DNA of 64,000 nt from positions 1 to 64,000 of the forward strand of contig JAPLNI010000020.1 in NCBI GenBank assembly GCA_026692865.1. The letters run 5' to 3'. This document shows, one piece after another, positions 45,063-56,555 of this stretch. The stretch's first letter is position 1; each line of letters begins with the position of its first letter. The notes under the pieces were generated by a model. It had not been told where the DNA came from. It was given only the letters and a program-made list of their open reading frames with translations, and did no database searches. Both the position numbers and the translations under genes were made by a program. The DNA comes from Planctomycetota bacterium. Its GTDB lineage: Bacteria; Planctomycetota; Planctomycetia; Pirellulales; Pirellulaceae.

Positions 45063-46436
45063 CTATGCAAAGATGCCGGTGACTACTTCACCGTAGACGT
45101 CGGTCAATCGGAAATCGCGGCCAGCATGTCGGTAGGTTAATCTCAAGTGGTCGATCCCGAGCAAGTGAAGGATGGTCGCATGCAAGTCGTGCATATGGAC
45201 TTTATCCTTGATAGCGTAGTAACCGTACTCATCGGTTTCACCGTAAGCGATCCCACCTTTGACGCCACCGCCGGCGACCCACATGGTGAAGCCTTGCGGA
45301 TTGTGATCGCGGCCGTCAGACCCTTGCATGATTGGCGTTCGGCCGAACTCTCCTCCCCAAACGACCAGAGTGTCATTCAGCAGACCTCGCTGTTTCAGAT
45401 CCGTCAACAAACCTGCTATGGGTCGATCAACGGCAGCGGCGTTTGCCGAATGCCCTTTGATAAGGTTAGAATGCTGGTCCCAAACATTCGGTGTCGAGAC
45501 CTGAATGTAGCGTACCCCGGCTTCGGCGAAGCGCCGCGCAAGAAGACATTGCCGACCGTAGCTGTCAGTTACCTCATTACCGATACCATAGAGTTCGTTG
45601 ATAGAGTCAGGCTCGCTACTCAATTCCATGACATCGGGTGCCTCGCGCTGCATGCGAAACGCAAGCTCCATACTTTCAATCATGCCTTCGATCGGTGCGT
45701 AGCGAGTCCGATCGTAGTGTTCGCGATTGATCGCTTGCAACAATTCAATTTTCTGCCGCTGCTGCTCGTTTTCGCCCTGAGCTTCAAGAAAACGAAATGT
45801 GTCCTCTTTCCCCAGTTTACCGGCTCGGCCGATTGTCGTTCCTTGATGGGCGGCTGGAAGAAAAGCCGAACCGTAGTTGCGTGGCCCGCCGTGAGTTGCA
45901 GGTGGACTGATGCTGACAAATGCCGGAAGGTTCGCATTTGCCGCGCCCAATCCGTAGCTGATCCATGCACCGACAGACGGGCGTACGAAGTTATCCGCGC
46001 CGGTGTGCAGCATGCAAACCGCCTGTCCATGCGATTGCCCCTTGCTTTGCATCGATCGAATCACGCAAATATCGTCGAGCCGCTTGGAGACTTCCGGAAA
46101 GAGCTCGCTTCCCCATAACCCAGACTGACCATGTTGCTTGAACTTCCAGGGCGACGCCATCAGCTTGGCTTGGCTCGTCGCCGATGGATCCAGATTCTTA
46201 GCGGGTGTGAACGGCAGCTTCTTACCATCCTCTGCACCTAATCGAGGCTTATAGTCGAAGGTGTCGACTTGTGAGGGCCCCCCATGCATGAAGAGAAAGA
46301 TAACGCGTTTAGCTCGAGGTGCATGATGCATTCCAAGAGGCAGGCTCTCGGCTGTTGCTATCCCGTTCATCGCCAACGCCCCGAAACCACACGTAGCCGA
46401 TTTTAATATCTGTCGACGTAAGTGGAACTCGTTCAT
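45063..46436 (-). CDS. DUF1501 protein
   Basis: A 457-residue second DUF1501 protein. Its N-terminus ([20 protein letters not shown]) is Tat-like. Family segments are [80 protein letters not shown] and [19 protein letters not shown]. It is only moderately similar to the plus-strand DUF1501 neighbour, so the two pairs are not a recent tandem duplication. It lies 26 bp downstream of its PSD1 partner on the same strand. Confidence 0.93.
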   Translation of the reverse strand: MNEFHLRRQILKSATCGFGALAMNGIATAESLPLGMHHAPRAKRVIFLFMHGGPSQVDTFDYKPRLGAEDGKKLPFTPAKNLDPSATSQAKLMASPWKFKQHGQSGLWGSELFPEVSKRLDDICVIRSMQSKGQSHGQAVCMLHTGADNFVRPSVGAWISYGLGAANANLPAFVSISPPATHGGPRNYGSAFLPAAHQGTTIGRAGKLGKEDTFRFLEAQGENEQQRQKIELLQAINREHYDRTRYAPIEGMIESMELAFRMQREAPDVMELSSEPDSINELYGIGNEVTDSYGRQCLLARRFAEAGVRYIQVSTPNVWDQHSNLIKGHSANAAAVDRPIAGLLTDLKQRGLLNDTLVVWGGEFGRTPIMQGSDGRDHNPQGFTMWVAGGGVKGGIAYGETDEYGYYAIKDKVHMHDLHATILHLLGIDHLRLTYRHAGRDFRLTDVYGEVVTGIFA

Positions 46437-46462
46437 AGCTAGTCTTTCTGCTTTCGTTGCGA

Positions 46463-49312
46463 TTATTCGACGAACAAAAATTCGGTTGACGCGAACAGGA
46501 CATGAGCAAGATCGGCAAGGGCTTGCTGCCGATCTTCTCCCGACGCCTCCACAAATGCCGCTGCACGACGGAGCGTACTTGGGCTCGATGCTCGACCAAG
46601 AATGCGTTCATGAAGCCATTGGATTGATTGCGGTTGGGAGTACGCTTGCTTAGCCAAGTTGGACGCTTGTCCGATGACGAAAGGACTGTTCAGCAAGAAT
46701 AGCGATTGCGTCGGAACAGTCGTCAGAGCTCGCTCGCCCGTCGTCATTTCTGGATTGGCAACATCGAATATTTCGAGCTCGGGTGCAACATTATTGCGAG
46801 CAACGGGAATATAGACGCTTCGATGCTTGAATTCGGCAAGCTTCATAGGTTTATCGAGATCTTCACCGAATTTGGAAGCCGTCACGGCAGATGGTCCTGA
46901 TTCCAGTTCCAGGGAAAGGAACAGCAGGCTATCTCGGATTTCCTCCGCCGTGAGTCGCCGATAGCTATGCCGCCCGAACAAGCGGTTCTCTGGATCCGCG
47001 ATCATGAGGGGCGAAGGTCCCTCCGAAGCCAATTGATACGTACGGCTCAGTACCATTTCGCGAATCAAGGTTTTCATCGATCCGCCGCTTGCACGAAACT
47101 TCGCAGCAAGAAAATCAAGCATGGCGGGATGCGAAGGCGCTTGACCTTGAACACCAAAATCATCCACCGTGGCGACAACACCTCGGCCGAATAAATGCTT
47201 CCATAAACGATTGACAATCACTCGATCAAGAATCGCATTATCTGGATTGGTTATCCACGTTGCCAACTCGAGTCGGCCACTTGAACCAGCCGGGATCATG
47301 GGTGCGGGCCCTTTGAATAAGACACCAGGAAACCCTCGCGGCACTTTCGGTCCAAGCTGACCGATTTCGCCGCGGACTCGCAGGTGGATGTCATCCGCAT
47401 CCGCAAAATCACGCGGCGACATTGCTAAATCGGCATTCTTCAGCTCAGCCAATTGCTTGTCCAATTCTTTTGCAAGCGAACTACTATCCATCGTCAACAA
47501 CTGGTCACCCTGGCTCTTACCGCTGGCCATCGCCAATGCAGTCGCTTCGCGATCGATGTCCTTTTCTGAGATGAACTGGACAGCGTCGACCGTCACATAA
47601 TCCTCGGTGTCGGTCGTACTGATCGTGACAATTGCAGCGCGACCTTTTTCAAAGGAGAATCGTCCGACTGGTTCGAACAAGCCCGCGACTTTCGGTTTCT
47701 GTGTTTGATCGAGAATGATCTCGTGTATTCCATCGATGGCTTCGATCGTCACCGGGACATGCCGATCGAGATTCGATTTGGCCGGATAAGCGATTCGAAC
47801 TTCGTAGACGCCGGTTTCAGGAAGCGAGCCGCGAAAAATAGCTTTCTTCTCACCTTTATTCTTTCGTTCATCGTGCATGTAGAAATCACCGAAACGGTTC
47901 GATGCAAGTTTCGACTGCTTCCACTGTCCGATAAATTCTGCCTCCATTTCGTCGTAGATCACTCCGGCAAGTGGCAACTTTTCGAGCAACTTTTCGCCGC
48001 TGGCTTTCTTCATAAAGTCGCGTTCGACTTTCAAACGCATGGTCAGCTCGAGGCGTGCAAGCTTTTGATTGAGCTCCTCTTCGCGTTCGCCCGGCAAAGC
48101 CCGTTCGACCCAGCTTGCGACATTGACGCAACCGTTGCGAGTCCCCATCACGACCTCCGTACCGCGAAGAATCCCGGCCAACGCATAGTAATCGCGCTGC
48201 GTAATCGGATCGAACTTATGATCGTGACATCGCGCGCACCCTATCGAAAGAGCCATGAAGGCTTTGCCAATCGTGTCGAGCTGTTCGTCGACAGTATCCA
48301 ATTGCAGTTTCTCTTTATCGCGTTCGGTCAGCATCTTCGGGCCAAGAGCTAGGAACGTCGATGCGATTATTTGCTCGCTGCGTTTCGCGTCGTTCTTCTC
48401 CGACAGCAAGTCCCCCGCGATCTGCTCACGAATAAACTCATAGTAAGACTTGTCTCGATTGAATGCGTCGATTACATAATTTCGGTATCGCCACGCTTGA
48501 TAGAATGTGTAATTGCGATCTCCACCGTTGGAATCAGCATATCGCACCAAGTCTAACCAATGGCGTCCCCATTTCTCGCCAAAGGCCGGTGAAGCTATCA
48601 ACCGATCGACGAGAGCTTGAGTTGCGTCGATTCGTTTTGTGGAATCAAGAGTTCTCGATGCAGCCGAAAAAGCAACGACGTCTTCGATCGTTGGCGGCAG
48701 GCCGGTAAGGTCGTAGCTGAGTCGACGTATTAACGTCATCGGATCGGCATCCGCTGCCGGCATGAGTTCCTTGGACTCCAGATCGGCCGATATGAAGACG
48801 TCGATGTCGTTGCGCACCCAATCCCCGCGTTTGATTGCGGGTAGTGGATGCTCCTGTATTGGACGGTAGGCCCATCCATTGCGAGCACTTTCGATATCGA
48901 TCACTCGTTTGACTGTGGCGACCTCAACCACCTCGAGTCGAGGGTCGGGCGCCCCCATCGCAATCCATCGTTCGAGCGATTGAATTTCATCGGCCGCCAA
49001 TTTTGACTTGGGCGGCATTTGGAGGTTTTCGTCCTCATAACGTACCGCTTGCATCAGGAGACTTTTATCCGGTTGACCAGGCGTCAACGCCGGACCGGTA
49101 TCTCCACCTTTCTCCCAACTGATTTTGCTATCCAGCGCCAAGCCGCCCTGAAGCTTTGTCGATTCGTGGGAATGGCATTCATAGCAGTGCTTTACCAGAA
49201 CTGGACGCACTTTGCTTTCAAAGAAAGCAATTCCCTCCTCGTTTGCACTTGCGACAGACGCAACGAGTCCAACCAAACTCAGACATATCGAAAGAGATCT
49301 TTGAAGCGACAT
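46463..49312 (-). CDS. PSCyt1-PSCyt2-PSD1 secreted cytochrome protein with golvesin-like insert
   Basis: A 949-residue exported protein. Signal peptide about 1-23; PSCyt1 with CYECH at 43-47; PSCyt2 (DUF1549) about 165-385 with [31 protein letters not shown] and [11 protein letters not shown] (heme motif at 359-363). PSD1 (DUF1553) covers about 690-930. Between them, residues about 451-582 form a golvesin/xanthan-lyase-like beta domain ([46 protein letters not shown]), likely carbohydrate-binding. That points to an extracellular or periplasmic redox protein docked on polysaccharide. It is upstream of, and cotranscribed with, the DUF1501 gene. Confidence 0.92.
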   Translation of the reverse strand: MSLQRSLSICLSLVGLVASVASANEEGIAFFESKVRPVLVKHCYECHSHESTKLQGGLALDSKISWEKGGDTGPALTPGQPDKSLLMQAVRYEDENLQMPPKSKLAADEIQSLERWIAMGAPDPRLEVVEVATVKRVIDIESARNGWAYRPIQEHPLPAIKRGDWVRNDIDVFISADLESKELMPAADADPMTLIRRLSYDLTGLPPTIEDVVAFSAASRTLDSTKRIDATQALVDRLIASPAFGEKWGRHWLDLVRYADSNGGDRNYTFYQAWRYRNYVIDAFNRDKSYYEFIREQIAGDLLSEKNDAKRSEQIIASTFLALGPKMLTERDKEKLQLDTVDEQLDTIGKAFMALSIGCARCHDHKFDPITQRDYYALAGILRGTEVVMGTRNGCVNVASWVERALPGEREEELNQKLARLELTMRLKVERDFMKKASGEKLLEKLPLAGVIYDEMEAEFIGQWKQSKLASNRFGDFYMHDERKNKGEKKAIFRGSLPETGVYEVRIAYPAKSNLDRHVPVTIEAIDGIHEIILDQTQKPKVAGLFEPVGRFSFEKGRAAIVTISTTDTEDYVTVDAVQFISEKDIDREATALAMASGKSQGDQLLTMDSSSLAKELDKQLAELKNADLAMSPRDFADADDIHLRVRGEIGQLGPKVPRGFPGVLFKGPAPMIPAGSSGRLELATWITNPDNAILDRVIVNRLWKHLFGRGVVATVDDFGVQGQAPSHPAMLDFLAAKFRASGGSMKTLIREMVLSRTYQLASEGPSPLMIADPENRLFGRHSYRRLTAEEIRDSLLFLSLELESGPSAVTASKFGEDLDKPMKLAEFKHRSVYIPVARNNVAPELEIFDVANPEMTTGERALTTVPTQSLFLLNSPFVIGQASNLAKQAYSQPQSIQWLHERILGRASSPSTLRRAAAFVEASGEDRQQALADLAHVLFASTEFLFVE

Positions 49313-49825
49313 CCCCCTATTCTACAAAGACGAATGGTGTTTGCCTCGGTGGCTTGGAAATAATCTCCGATTTTCAACTTCGAAAGTTTTCTTCTACTGC
49401 CGAACAAAAGAACGAATCAAGGCAATCGGACTTTCGCTCGAATAGAAACTCATTTCCTACCTGCCGAGGACAAGACACGATTCGCTGATAGAGGTAACTT
49501 CATGGGTGTAGCCACAACAGAGATTTACGCAGGCAAGCTATTGAGCTCCGAACTCACCCATACAGATTGCCGAGACGGTCTGTGTTGCGGCGAATAGGAA
49601 ATCGTTTCTAGGCAGGAGCTTCACAGGGTGAGATTAGACCGAAAAATAAACCAGCGTCGAATATGCTCAATCGTCATTTGTTTATGGATACATTGGTCCC
49701 ATCGAAAACAAACGTCGAATGCATTTTTTCATTGCAAGAAGAACAGTCCATGCGAATGCAAAGATAAGTTGGTCGATAAAATCGCATCGAATGACTAGCC
49801 CAGTTTTCATCAGAGAAATTTGGTT
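49313..49825. other. Intergenic region, nothing recognised
   Basis: About 510 bp between the divergent PSD1 and cytochrome c'-like genes. All frames have stops. Promoters in both directions are expected. No repeat or RNA gene was recognised. Confidence 0.4.
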
Positions 49826-50242
49826 ATGAAAAAATTGTTGACATTCACAATGTTTGTAGGCTTGGTTACTTTCTTGACGGTCGGGGCCTCAGGGCAGATC
49901 AAGAAAGGAAAAACGCGAGCTATCACGACCAAGCAATTGATGGTTGGCTTGGTCAAGCCGCAATGTGGCGGATTGGGCGAGAGTTTGAAATCGGCGCCAA
50001 CGGATGACAAGATGTGGGGCGAATTGGCTATCAAGGCTGCCTTACTCAATGAAATCAGTTACAATTCAACGGAATATGGGAGATGCCCCGACAAGGATTG
50101 GGCGGTTGCAGTCACGGGACTTCGTGATGGTAGCGAGGCAGTGTTAGCCAAGATCGAAGCGAAAGATCACTCAGGGGCGCAGGAGGCCTTCAAAGCTATC
50201 ACGGCATCGTGCGCTGCTTGTCACAAAGTGCATAAAAAATAG
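49826..50242 (+). CDS. Small exported cytochrome c'-like protein
   Basis: A 138-residue protein with a signal peptide (about 1-24, MKKLLTFTMFVGLVTFLTVG) and a C-terminal heme motif CAACHKVHKK. The body is helical (MWGELAIKAALLNEISYNST, then LAKIEAKDHSGAQEAFKAIT, then ASCAACH), which is the layout of class II cytochromes (cytochrome c' / c-556 type, four-helix bundle, heme near the C-terminus). It would act in the periplasm in electron transfer or gas sensing. ATG 49826 is preferred over TTG 49820 as the signal peptide begins there. It is a single gene. Confidence 0.82.
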   Translation: MKKLLTFTMFVGLVTFLTVGASGQIKKGKTRAITTKQLMVGLVKPQCGGLGESLKSAPTDDKMWGELAIKAALLNEISYNSTEYGRCPDKDWAVAVTGLRDGSEAVLAKIEAKDHSGAQEAFKAITASCAACHKVHKK

Positions 50243-50278
50243 CCCGAACGGACGGTATTTGGGGACGGGACGGAATAT

Positions 50279-50325
50279 GGGGACGTAGCTCATTTTTGCA
50301 TTTAGTTGTGTCCCCTATGTTTTGC
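50279..50325 (+). repeat. REP-like repeat, copy A
   Basis: GGGGACGTAGCTCATTTTTG is followed by a GTGTCCCC complement, so the unit forms a stem-loop. It resembles copies at 51897 and 59866, the last lying just downstream of a RAYT remnant. Confidence 0.65.
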
Positions 50326-50544
50326 ACCTCCAATAGATCCAGCCTTCAACAAATCCAATAGACGGCGCACTGGAAGGTTGGCTATTGGGTAGTGAGGTCT
50401 TTCTGCAAAAGATAAAAACTTCCTTACAAGATCGCGTCACGTCAATCAGATGCCAAAGGTTCGCCCATTCAGGTCCGTAAGCTGCGTCTGCGGGAACTGC
50501 CGTGATCGCATCCGACTTCAATCAATCTTCGAACAAGAGAAACA

Positions 50545-51795
50545 ATGCCTACTCAATTTACATCCCGTCGCCAGTTTCTGACCACGGTCGCAGCGGCTTC
50601 TGTCGGAGCCAGCTTGCTGGGACAAGAAGCCGATAAGTTTCCACCCGTCCGTCAGATTACTCGTGGTCCTGGGTTTCATTGGTTTGGATACTACGACAAG
50701 CTGCAGTTCTCGCCGGACAATCGCTTTGTGCTCAGCAACAAAGTCAACTTCGAGCATCGCTCGCCCGCGCCGGAGGATGAGATCGAGGTCGGCATGGTGG
50801 ATCTCCACGAAGGAGACAAATGGATTCCGCTTGGCAAGACCAAAGCTTGGTGTTGGCAGCAGGGCTGCATGTTGCAATGGGTCCCAGGGACGGAGTCGAA
50901 GGTGATCTGGAATGATCGCGAGCAGGATAAGTTTGTCAGTCACATCATGGACGTGAAGACGGGCGAGAAGGCCACGCTGCAAACGCCCATATATGCACTG
51001 AGTCCGAACGGCAAAGAGGCGGTGTCTTGTGACTTCGCGCGCGTGGCAGATTGCCGTCCTGGCTATGGCTATGCGGGCATCAAAGACCGCTTCTTTGACG
51101 ACATGGCACCGGAAGGTAGCGGCGTGACACATGTGAACTTGGCGACCGGCGTAGAGAACTTGATCGTGACTCACCTGCAACTCGCTAGGACCGGAGAAGT
51201 CCCGTCGAATTTTCCAGGCTCCAAGCACCACGCCTATCACTTGCTATGCAGCCCTGACGGAAAACGTTTCATCCTACTTCATCGCTGGACGCAACCCAGC
51301 GGCGGTCATCTGACACGTCTTATCACCGCTGACATGAACGGCAGCGATTTGCGGATCGTTATTCCAAACGGCTACGCTTCGCACTTCATCTGGCGCGGTG
51401 CCACTCACATTCTCTCGCAGGCTAAAGGCTGGCTAGGCAACAACGAATGGGGTGACTTTCTGTTCGAGGATAAGGACGCGGGGATTGTCGAGGAGATCGG
51501 CAAAGGGGTGCTCGATAGCGGCGGGCACCTAACTTACCTGCGAAACAACGAATGGATTCTCAATGACACTTATCCGAAAGGAACCCAGCGATTCCAAACG
51601 CCGCACCTGTATCATATCGAGTCGAAGCGACGCATCGACCTGGGAAATTTCCTATCACCGCCAGCTTACAAAGGCGAATGGCGTGTGGACACGCACCCGC
51701 GCCTCAGCCGAGACGAACGCACCGTCTGTATTGACTCTCCACACACAGGACAAGGACGTCAGCTCTTCGTCATCGATATCAGCGATATCGTGTGA
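50545..51795 (+). CDS. Tat-exported TolB/WD40-like beta-propeller protein
   Basis: A 416-residue protein with a twin-arginine signal (TSRRQFLTTVAAASVGASLL, residues 6-25). The mature part has propeller-like strands: FGYYDKLQFSPDNRFVLSNK, MLQWVPGTESKVIWNDREQD, AYHLLCSPDGKRFILLHRW, GGHLTYLRNNEWILNDTYP, VDTHPRLSRDERTVCIDSPH. The last two motifs recall oligogalacturonate-lyase-like and related seven-bladed propellers, but the active-site residues cannot be confirmed. It is probably periplasmic. The gene stands between two REP-like repeats (50279 and 51897). Confidence 0.8.
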   Translation: MPTQFTSRRQFLTTVAAASVGASLLGQEADKFPPVRQITRGPGFHWFGYYDKLQFSPDNRFVLSNKVNFEHRSPAPEDEIEVGMVDLHEGDKWIPLGKTKAWCWQQGCMLQWVPGTESKVIWNDREQDKFVSHIMDVKTGEKATLQTPIYALSPNGKEAVSCDFARVADCRPGYGYAGIKDRFFDDMAPEGSGVTHVNLATGVENLIVTHLQLARTGEVPSNFPGSKHHAYHLLCSPDGKRFILLHRWTQPSGGHLTRLITADMNGSDLRIVIPNGYASHFIWRGATHILSQAKGWLGNNEWGDFLFEDKDAGIVEEIGKGVLDSGGHLTYLRNNEWILNDTYPKGTQRFQTPHLYHIESKRRIDLGNFLSPPAYKGEWRVDTHPRLSRDERTVCIDSPHTGQGRQLFVIDISDIV

Positions 51796-51896
51796 GATCG
51801 TCGTCACTTCTCCTCGTAAGATCGCCATCGCCCAATAGGTTCAAAGGATTCTAGCGAAAATCCTTAGGGGGCAATTTTGCGATGGCACTGAATAAG

Positions 51897-51941
51897 CGTA
51901 CGCAGCTCATTTTGCCTTAAGCTATGTACCCTATTTTTTGC
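51897..51941 (+). repeat. REP-like repeat, copy B
   Basis: CGTACGCAGCTCATTTTGCC and the following bases align to copy A (50279-50325) at about three quarters of positions, including the closing TGTACCCTATTTTTTGC part. With copy A it brackets the propeller gene. Confidence 0.55.
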
Positions 51942-52205
51942 CGAGACTCATTTCGATCCATGTTGTTAGCTATTTCGCCGCAAAGTGCGAATGCTTTCAT
52001 GGCCTGCATGGTTGCAATATAGGTGATGTAGTGATCGGCGTGTTTGTAGAACGACTTCATGCGGCCCGCTCCCGGCACAGCATACGAAGCGGTCTCAAGC
52101 AATTGCCCGACAACCACCGGCGTCTCCCAGGACCATTGGAACTTCTCGTCCCGCGCGCGCACTCCGTCCAGGTTCTTTCCCAGCCAGCCCTTCTCTTCCG
52201 CGGCG
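51917..52205 (-). pseudogene. C-terminal fragment of an unrecognised gene
   Basis: A protein-like minus-strand frame: [80 protein letters not shown], running into REP-like copy B before its stop. Amino-acid patterns look like real coding sequence of a helical protein, but I cannot name the family. Upstream of about 52205 the frame becomes antisense to a sulfatase fragment, so the gene is truncated at a junction. Confidence 0.5.
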
Positions 52206-52213
52206 TCCACGGC

Positions 52214-52777
52214 GCTAACCCAGCCAGGCAGGCCGCGCTCGCCGATGTGGTTGCGATGGGCGTCGCCAATAACACGCTCGTCATCTTTACGAGCGACAAC
52301 GGCGGAACCAAAAGCGCACGCCCCAGCGGACTGCGAGGCATTAAAGGGACAACCTTTGAAGGAGGCATCCGCGTCCCGTGTATCGTGCGATGGCAAGGTG
52401 TATTGAAAGCGGGATTGTACACGAATCCGGCCATGTCTTTCGATCTGACAGCTTCAATGTTACTTGCCGCAGGCCTAGACATATCGGGGCTGGATGGGGT
52501 CGATGTGCTTGGTGAAATTGCTCAAAACCTACCTTCAACCGATCGAGATCTTTTTTTGCGTCAAAGACGTGGCAATCGAACTTGGCAAGCCGTCCGCGAG
52601 GAGCCACTCAATTTGGTCGTGGAGCAGCAAGGAACCAAGGAAGAAGAATTTCTTTTCGATGTGACAAACGATTCGGCAGAAGTAAAAAACTTAATCGAGG
52701 AGCGACCCGAGGACGCCTTGCGATTAAGGGCCAAGTTGCAAGCGTGGGAGCAGGCAGTAAAACCGAAACGGCCTTAG
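52214..52777 (+). pseudogene. Sulfatase C-terminal remnant
   Basis: From about 52214 the frame reads a sulfatase: [52 protein letters not shown], and ends [20 protein letters not shown]. The N-terminal half with the CxPxR motif is absent, and the sequence before 52205 is another gene fragment on the other strand. It converges on the DUF1552 gene 19 bp away. Confidence 0.82.
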
Positions 52778-52796
52778 AAATTAATGAGTGAATCTA

Positions 52797-54185
52797 CTAG
52801 ATTTTGGCGAGGATCTCTGGGATCTGTTTTGTCGCGATACCAATCGGACGGTCAACTGGAACTCCGGCGCAGGTGAGCAATGTTGTCAGCAGGTCGCCTT
52901 GATTCCCGTTCACGTCCGGTAGAAAGCGCCCCGTGTTGATCGAACCGCCACCCTTGCCCGCGATGATGAAGGGGAGGTTTTCTCGGGTGTGACGATCGCC
53001 GTCTTCAAGGCCAGAACCCCACATCATGATGCAGTTGTCAAGCAGCGTCCCGTCGCCTTCTCGCAAACTGTGCATCTTTTTCACCATGTAGGCAAACTGC
53101 TCAATGTTGAACGCTGTGATGGCAGCCACTTTTCGGACCTTCTCAGAATCGTTGTTGTGGTGAGTCGTTGAATGATGCTGGTCTTTGAATCCGAGTTCCG
53201 GATAAGAAACTCCGTTGGGTGTCGAACCAATGTAGGTGCAAACGCGGGTTGTGTCGGTCTGGAATGCTAATACATTCAAATCACACATCACCTGCATGTA
53301 CTCACTGCGTCGGTCTCCCTCTGGAATAATGATCTCGATGGGCGGGGAATCAGACTCGTGGCGCCGGCTCGATCGAACCCCCGCCTTATCCAATGCCGCC
53401 TCCTTCTGACGCAATTCGTTGGAGGCAATTCGTCGTTCCACCGAACGAACGCCGTCCAAGTATTCATCCAGCTTGTGCTGGTCGGTCGGCGACAAGGTGC
53501 GTCGCAGATCTCGTGCCCCAGCAAGCACCAAATCCAACATGTTTCGATCTAAGGGATTCATTCCTGTCGATGCACCCCCGCTGCTTTGTTCCTGCTTGTT
53601 GAACAAACGATTGAGCACATTGCGTGGATTGATTTCGGCGGGGACCGCTTGGGTGGGAGATCGGAAACTGCAATGCGAATAATAGGCCTCGTTCAGACCT
53701 GCCTGGTTTTCTTTCCAAGTCTGAGGCATGGTGGCAAGTTCTAGTGAGGGCAATGTAGTGAAAGCTCCCAAAGCGTTAGCCGCGATCTGATCTGCAGAGA
53801 TCGAAATACTGATTACATCCCGCTTGTCAGGGTTTGGTAGTGCAGCGGTGAGCCAAGTCGATAGTTCAAGTGCGTGCGGTGCGCCTTTGAAAGGCCCGTT
53901 GGGCACCCCCGAAATGCCCTTCATCATCAGGCATTGATCAAGCACAGGCCGCAGGGACTCGAGTGCAGGTGGTGGCGAAGTCAGGAAGCTCTCTGAATCA
54001 GTAGGCCAGAACTGATCCATGATGACGCCATGGGGCATGTACATGAACGCCAGTCGCACCGGTGGTTTGTACTCAGCTTTCTCGCTTGCTTCCGCCCAGC
54101 CCATGGAATCCAACAGCGGCAAAGCGAGTGCGGCGCCGACGCCTCGTAGATAAGTTCGTCGATCGATGGTTGTGTTTTTGGTCAT
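52797..54185 (-). CDS. DUF1552 protein
   Basis: A 462-residue protein with a Tat-like start ([20 protein letters not shown]). Family segments: [80 protein letters not shown] and [23 protein letters not shown]1552 proteins are exported and almost always encoded with DUF1592-type cytochrome proteins, as here (66 bp downstream of one). The function is unknown. A fragment of a related gene lies at 40187-40413. Confidence 0.93.
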   Translation of the reverse strand: MTKNTTIDRRTYLRGVGAALALPLLDSMGWAEASEKAEYKPPVRLAFMYMPHGVIMDQFWPTDSESFLTSPPPALESLRPVLDQCLMMKGISGVPNGPFKGAPHALELSTWLTAALPNPDKRDVISISISADQIAANALGAFTTLPSLELATMPQTWKENQAGLNEAYYSHCSFRSPTQAVPAEINPRNVLNRLFNKQEQSSGGASTGMNPLDRNMLDLVLAGARDLRRTLSPTDQHKLDEYLDGVRSVERRIASNELRQKEAALDKAGVRSSRRHESDSPPIEIIIPEGDRRSEYMQVMCDLNVLAFQTDTTRVCTYIGSTPNGVSYPELGFKDQHHSTTHHNNDSEKVRKVAAITAFNIEQFAYMVKKMHSLREGDGTLLDNCIMMWGSGLEDGDRHTRENLPFIIAGKGGGSINTGRFLPDVNGNQGDLLTTLLTCAGVPVDRPIGIATKQIPEILAKI

Positions 54186-54250
54186 GGGAGGGACTTTCAG
54201 CTGAGGTCCATATTGGTTGTACGACGGACATCGAGTCCGTCGTACCTAAA

Positions 54251-56269
54251 CTACTGGGCGCGACGATGCGTGAAGGGATAACTAGTAACGACTGCGGTGA
54301 CGAGTGTTTGCATACGATAGCCATCCTGAGCAATCGCCTGCATCAATTCGTCCACGACGATTTCGTCATAACCTTCGAGCTTTCGGCACAAGGCATAGCC
54401 TAACATTTTCTTTACCAGGTTTCGACAAAAATCATCAAGGCGTCCTGCGACCATGGCCTTCAGTTCTTGAGGGTTCGAAAAGCGACTTCCATCTGGAAGT
54501 TCCCCTGAAGGATCGATCGCCTGGCCATTGTCGTCCTGTTTACGCCATCGACCAATGGCATCAAAGTTCTCAAGACCAAACCCGATTGGGTCGAGTAATC
54601 TGTGACAATTGGCACAAGTTGGATCGGAGCGGTGCAACTCAAACCGTTCGCGTAAAGTCAGATTCGCGACGGACTGCTGGTCCTGCTTATCCAATGCGGG
54701 AACATTAGGTGGTGCGGATGGCACATGGTCCCCGAGCACTTGTTCCAAGACCCACACGCCACGATTGACCGGGCTGGTGCGGTTGGGGAAGGATGTCGCT
54801 GCAAGCACGCCAGGCATTCCCAAAATTCCACCGCGATTCTTATCGGTCAACAGTACCCTGCGCATTTCGGTTCCCTTGATAGCTTCTTCGAAACCGTAGA
54901 TCGAGGCCAGGTTTTCATTGAGGAACGTGTAATCGCTATCGATCAACTCCGCAATGCTGAGGTTCTGGCGAACGATACTCTGGAAAAACAGGCGCACTTC
55001 CTCGTACATCGCCGAGCGCATCTCGCTCGTCATCTCTGGAAATTTGGATAAATCAAACGTTTTGGTTTTCAAATCTCCAGTTCTAAGCCACTGGGCACCA
55101 AAGCCGTCAAAGAGGGCGCGTGACCGAGGATCCTCCAGCATGCGTTTCACTTGCTCTTTGAGCACCGCCGGATCGCGCAGCTTGCCAGAATCAGACAGTA
55201 TTGTCAATTTATCGTCCGGCATTGTACCCCATAGGAAATAGGACAATCGCGAGCCGAGTTGATAATCGTCCAGAGGAACGATCACCGCTTTGTTATCGAA
55301 ATCATCCGCCGGCGTGATGAACAGGAACTGGGGAGAGACGAGCATCGCCCTAAGCATTAAACGCAAGGCTGCCGGATAGGACATTTCACTCTGTCGTCCC
55401 AACTCAAATACGTCCGTAAGCACCTGGACCTCGGTATCGGATGCGGGGCGACGATAGACTTTCTTGGCCAACGACTGGGCAACCCTTCGCGCCGTTTCCT
55501 GAGCATCAGCTCTTGGCACTGGCGGTTCAACGAATAACGAAAGATCAATCATTCCCGCAGTGGTTCTTCGTTGGTCGTCGACATCGATTGCATGACTGAC
55601 ATCTTGTCCGTCGTCTGAGGATGGTTGACTTCTACGAACTGGAAGTCCGTCGTGCGTTAGGACTCGGTTTAGCACTTCATCGGTGATCGAGAGATACTGT
55701 TCGAGCTGAAGTGGGGATATTGAATTAAGATATCCCGCGCCGCTGACCTCATCCGGCAACGCATCGGCGATCTTTGGATCGACTCCAAACAGATCTCGCA
55801 GCGTGTTGCCATATTCGGTTTTGGTCAAACGGCGAATGACAAACGTTCCAGGATCTTTGGGGCTGAGATACTTAATTTTGTCCGGCCAATGAATGAACAT
55901 CTCGCGTTCTTTGTCTGTCGGCTGCTCCGAACCGTCCGGTGGCATATCGTGTGCCTTAACCCTGGCTGCCGCTTTCTTCCACTTCTCACTGAAGGCAGCA
56001 TGCCCCGGAGTATCCAGGGCCGGAGTGAAACTGAGCCCCGCCTCCGTCGGGCGACTGTTTTGGTGGCACTCCAGGCAGTAAGTCTTGATAAACGGAGCAA
56101 CACTTTTCCGAAAGAATTTTTCAGCCTCCGTCTTAGGCTCAACAAATTCAACATCATCTGAAGATTGAGCCGAGCAGGTGCTGGTGGCAAAGCAAAAGAC
56201 ACCTAGCCCCACTGCGATGAATGCGCTGCTCAATAAAGTCTTTGCCATGATTAACAGTCGAAAATTCAT
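54251..56269 (-). CDS. DUF1587/1592/1588/1585 exported cytochrome-like protein
   Basis: A 672-residue protein from ATG 56269 (a longer frame to 56407 lacks a signal peptide at its start). Signal peptide about 8-34. PSCyt-like heme motif CLECH near residue 66; DUF1587 ([20 protein letters not shown]); DUF1595 and DUF1592 ([55 protein letters not shown]); DUF1588 with a second heme motif [19 protein letters not shown]; and DUF1585 at the C-terminus. It is typical of Planctomycetes/Verrucomicrobia and pairs with DUF1552. It would be a periplasmic multiheme protein; the reaction is unknown. Confidence 0.93.
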   Translation of the reverse strand: MNFRLLIMAKTLLSSAFIAVGLGVFCFATSTCSAQSSDDVEFVEPKTEAEKFFRKSVAPFIKTYCLECHQNSRPTEAGLSFTPALDTPGHAAFSEKWKKAAARVKAHDMPPDGSEQPTDKEREMFIHWPDKIKYLSPKDPGTFVIRRLTKTEYGNTLRDLFGVDPKIADALPDEVSGAGYLNSISPLQLEQYLSITDEVLNRVLTHDGLPVRRSQPSSDDGQDVSHAIDVDDQRRTTAGMIDLSLFVEPPVPRADAQETARRVAQSLAKKVYRRPASDTEVQVLTDVFELGRQSEMSYPAALRLMLRAMLVSPQFLFITPADDFDNKAVIVPLDDYQLGSRLSYFLWGTMPDDKLTILSDSGKLRDPAVLKEQVKRMLEDPRSRALFDGFGAQWLRTGDLKTKTFDLSKFPEMTSEMRSAMYEEVRLFFQSIVRQNLSIAELIDSDYTFLNENLASIYGFEEAIKGTEMRRVLLTDKNRGGILGMPGVLAATSFPNRTSPVNRGVWVLEQVLGDHVPSAPPNVPALDKQDQQSVANLTLRERFELHRSDPTCANCHRLLDPIGFGLENFDAIGRWRKQDDNGQAIDPSGELPDGSRFSNPQELKAMVAGRLDDFCRNLVKKMLGYALCRKLEGYDEIVVDELMQAIAQDGYRMQTLVTAVVTSYPFTHRRAQ

Positions 56270-56555
56270 TGGAAACCTATCTTCGAATTCGATTATTCTA
56301 GTCGTTGCTCTTGAACTCCGTAACTCCGTCGGCAAATGAAGCTTGAAGTTTCGAAGGTTGATGGCGGAATTGTTCCTGCTCGCGATGGCCTCTTTCTTAT
56401 CAAGCAAACGACAAAGCGTTTAGTCAACAACAAAGACTCCAAGTAGCGACGTTCGAAATGAGAATAGACGAAAAAAGACAGATCACATGTTGCTTCAAAC
56501 GAGACTCGTTAAAATAAAATTAACTGAGATATTTGACTATTGAGGAGTCCCATTC
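56270..56555. other. Divergent promoter region
   Basis: About 290 bp between divergent genes. No gene is seen. An AT-rich stretch at 56508-56540 precedes the plus-strand gene, with GAGGAG 8 bases before the ATG at 56556. Confidence 0.4.

Noticed and set aside
45147-46118. 323-codon plus-strand frame
   Set aside because: It lies fully antisense to the DUF1501 gene and has no recognisable domain.
50518-51240. 240-codon minus-strand frame
   Set aside because: Antisense to the Tat-exported propeller gene; codon pattern fits the plus strand.
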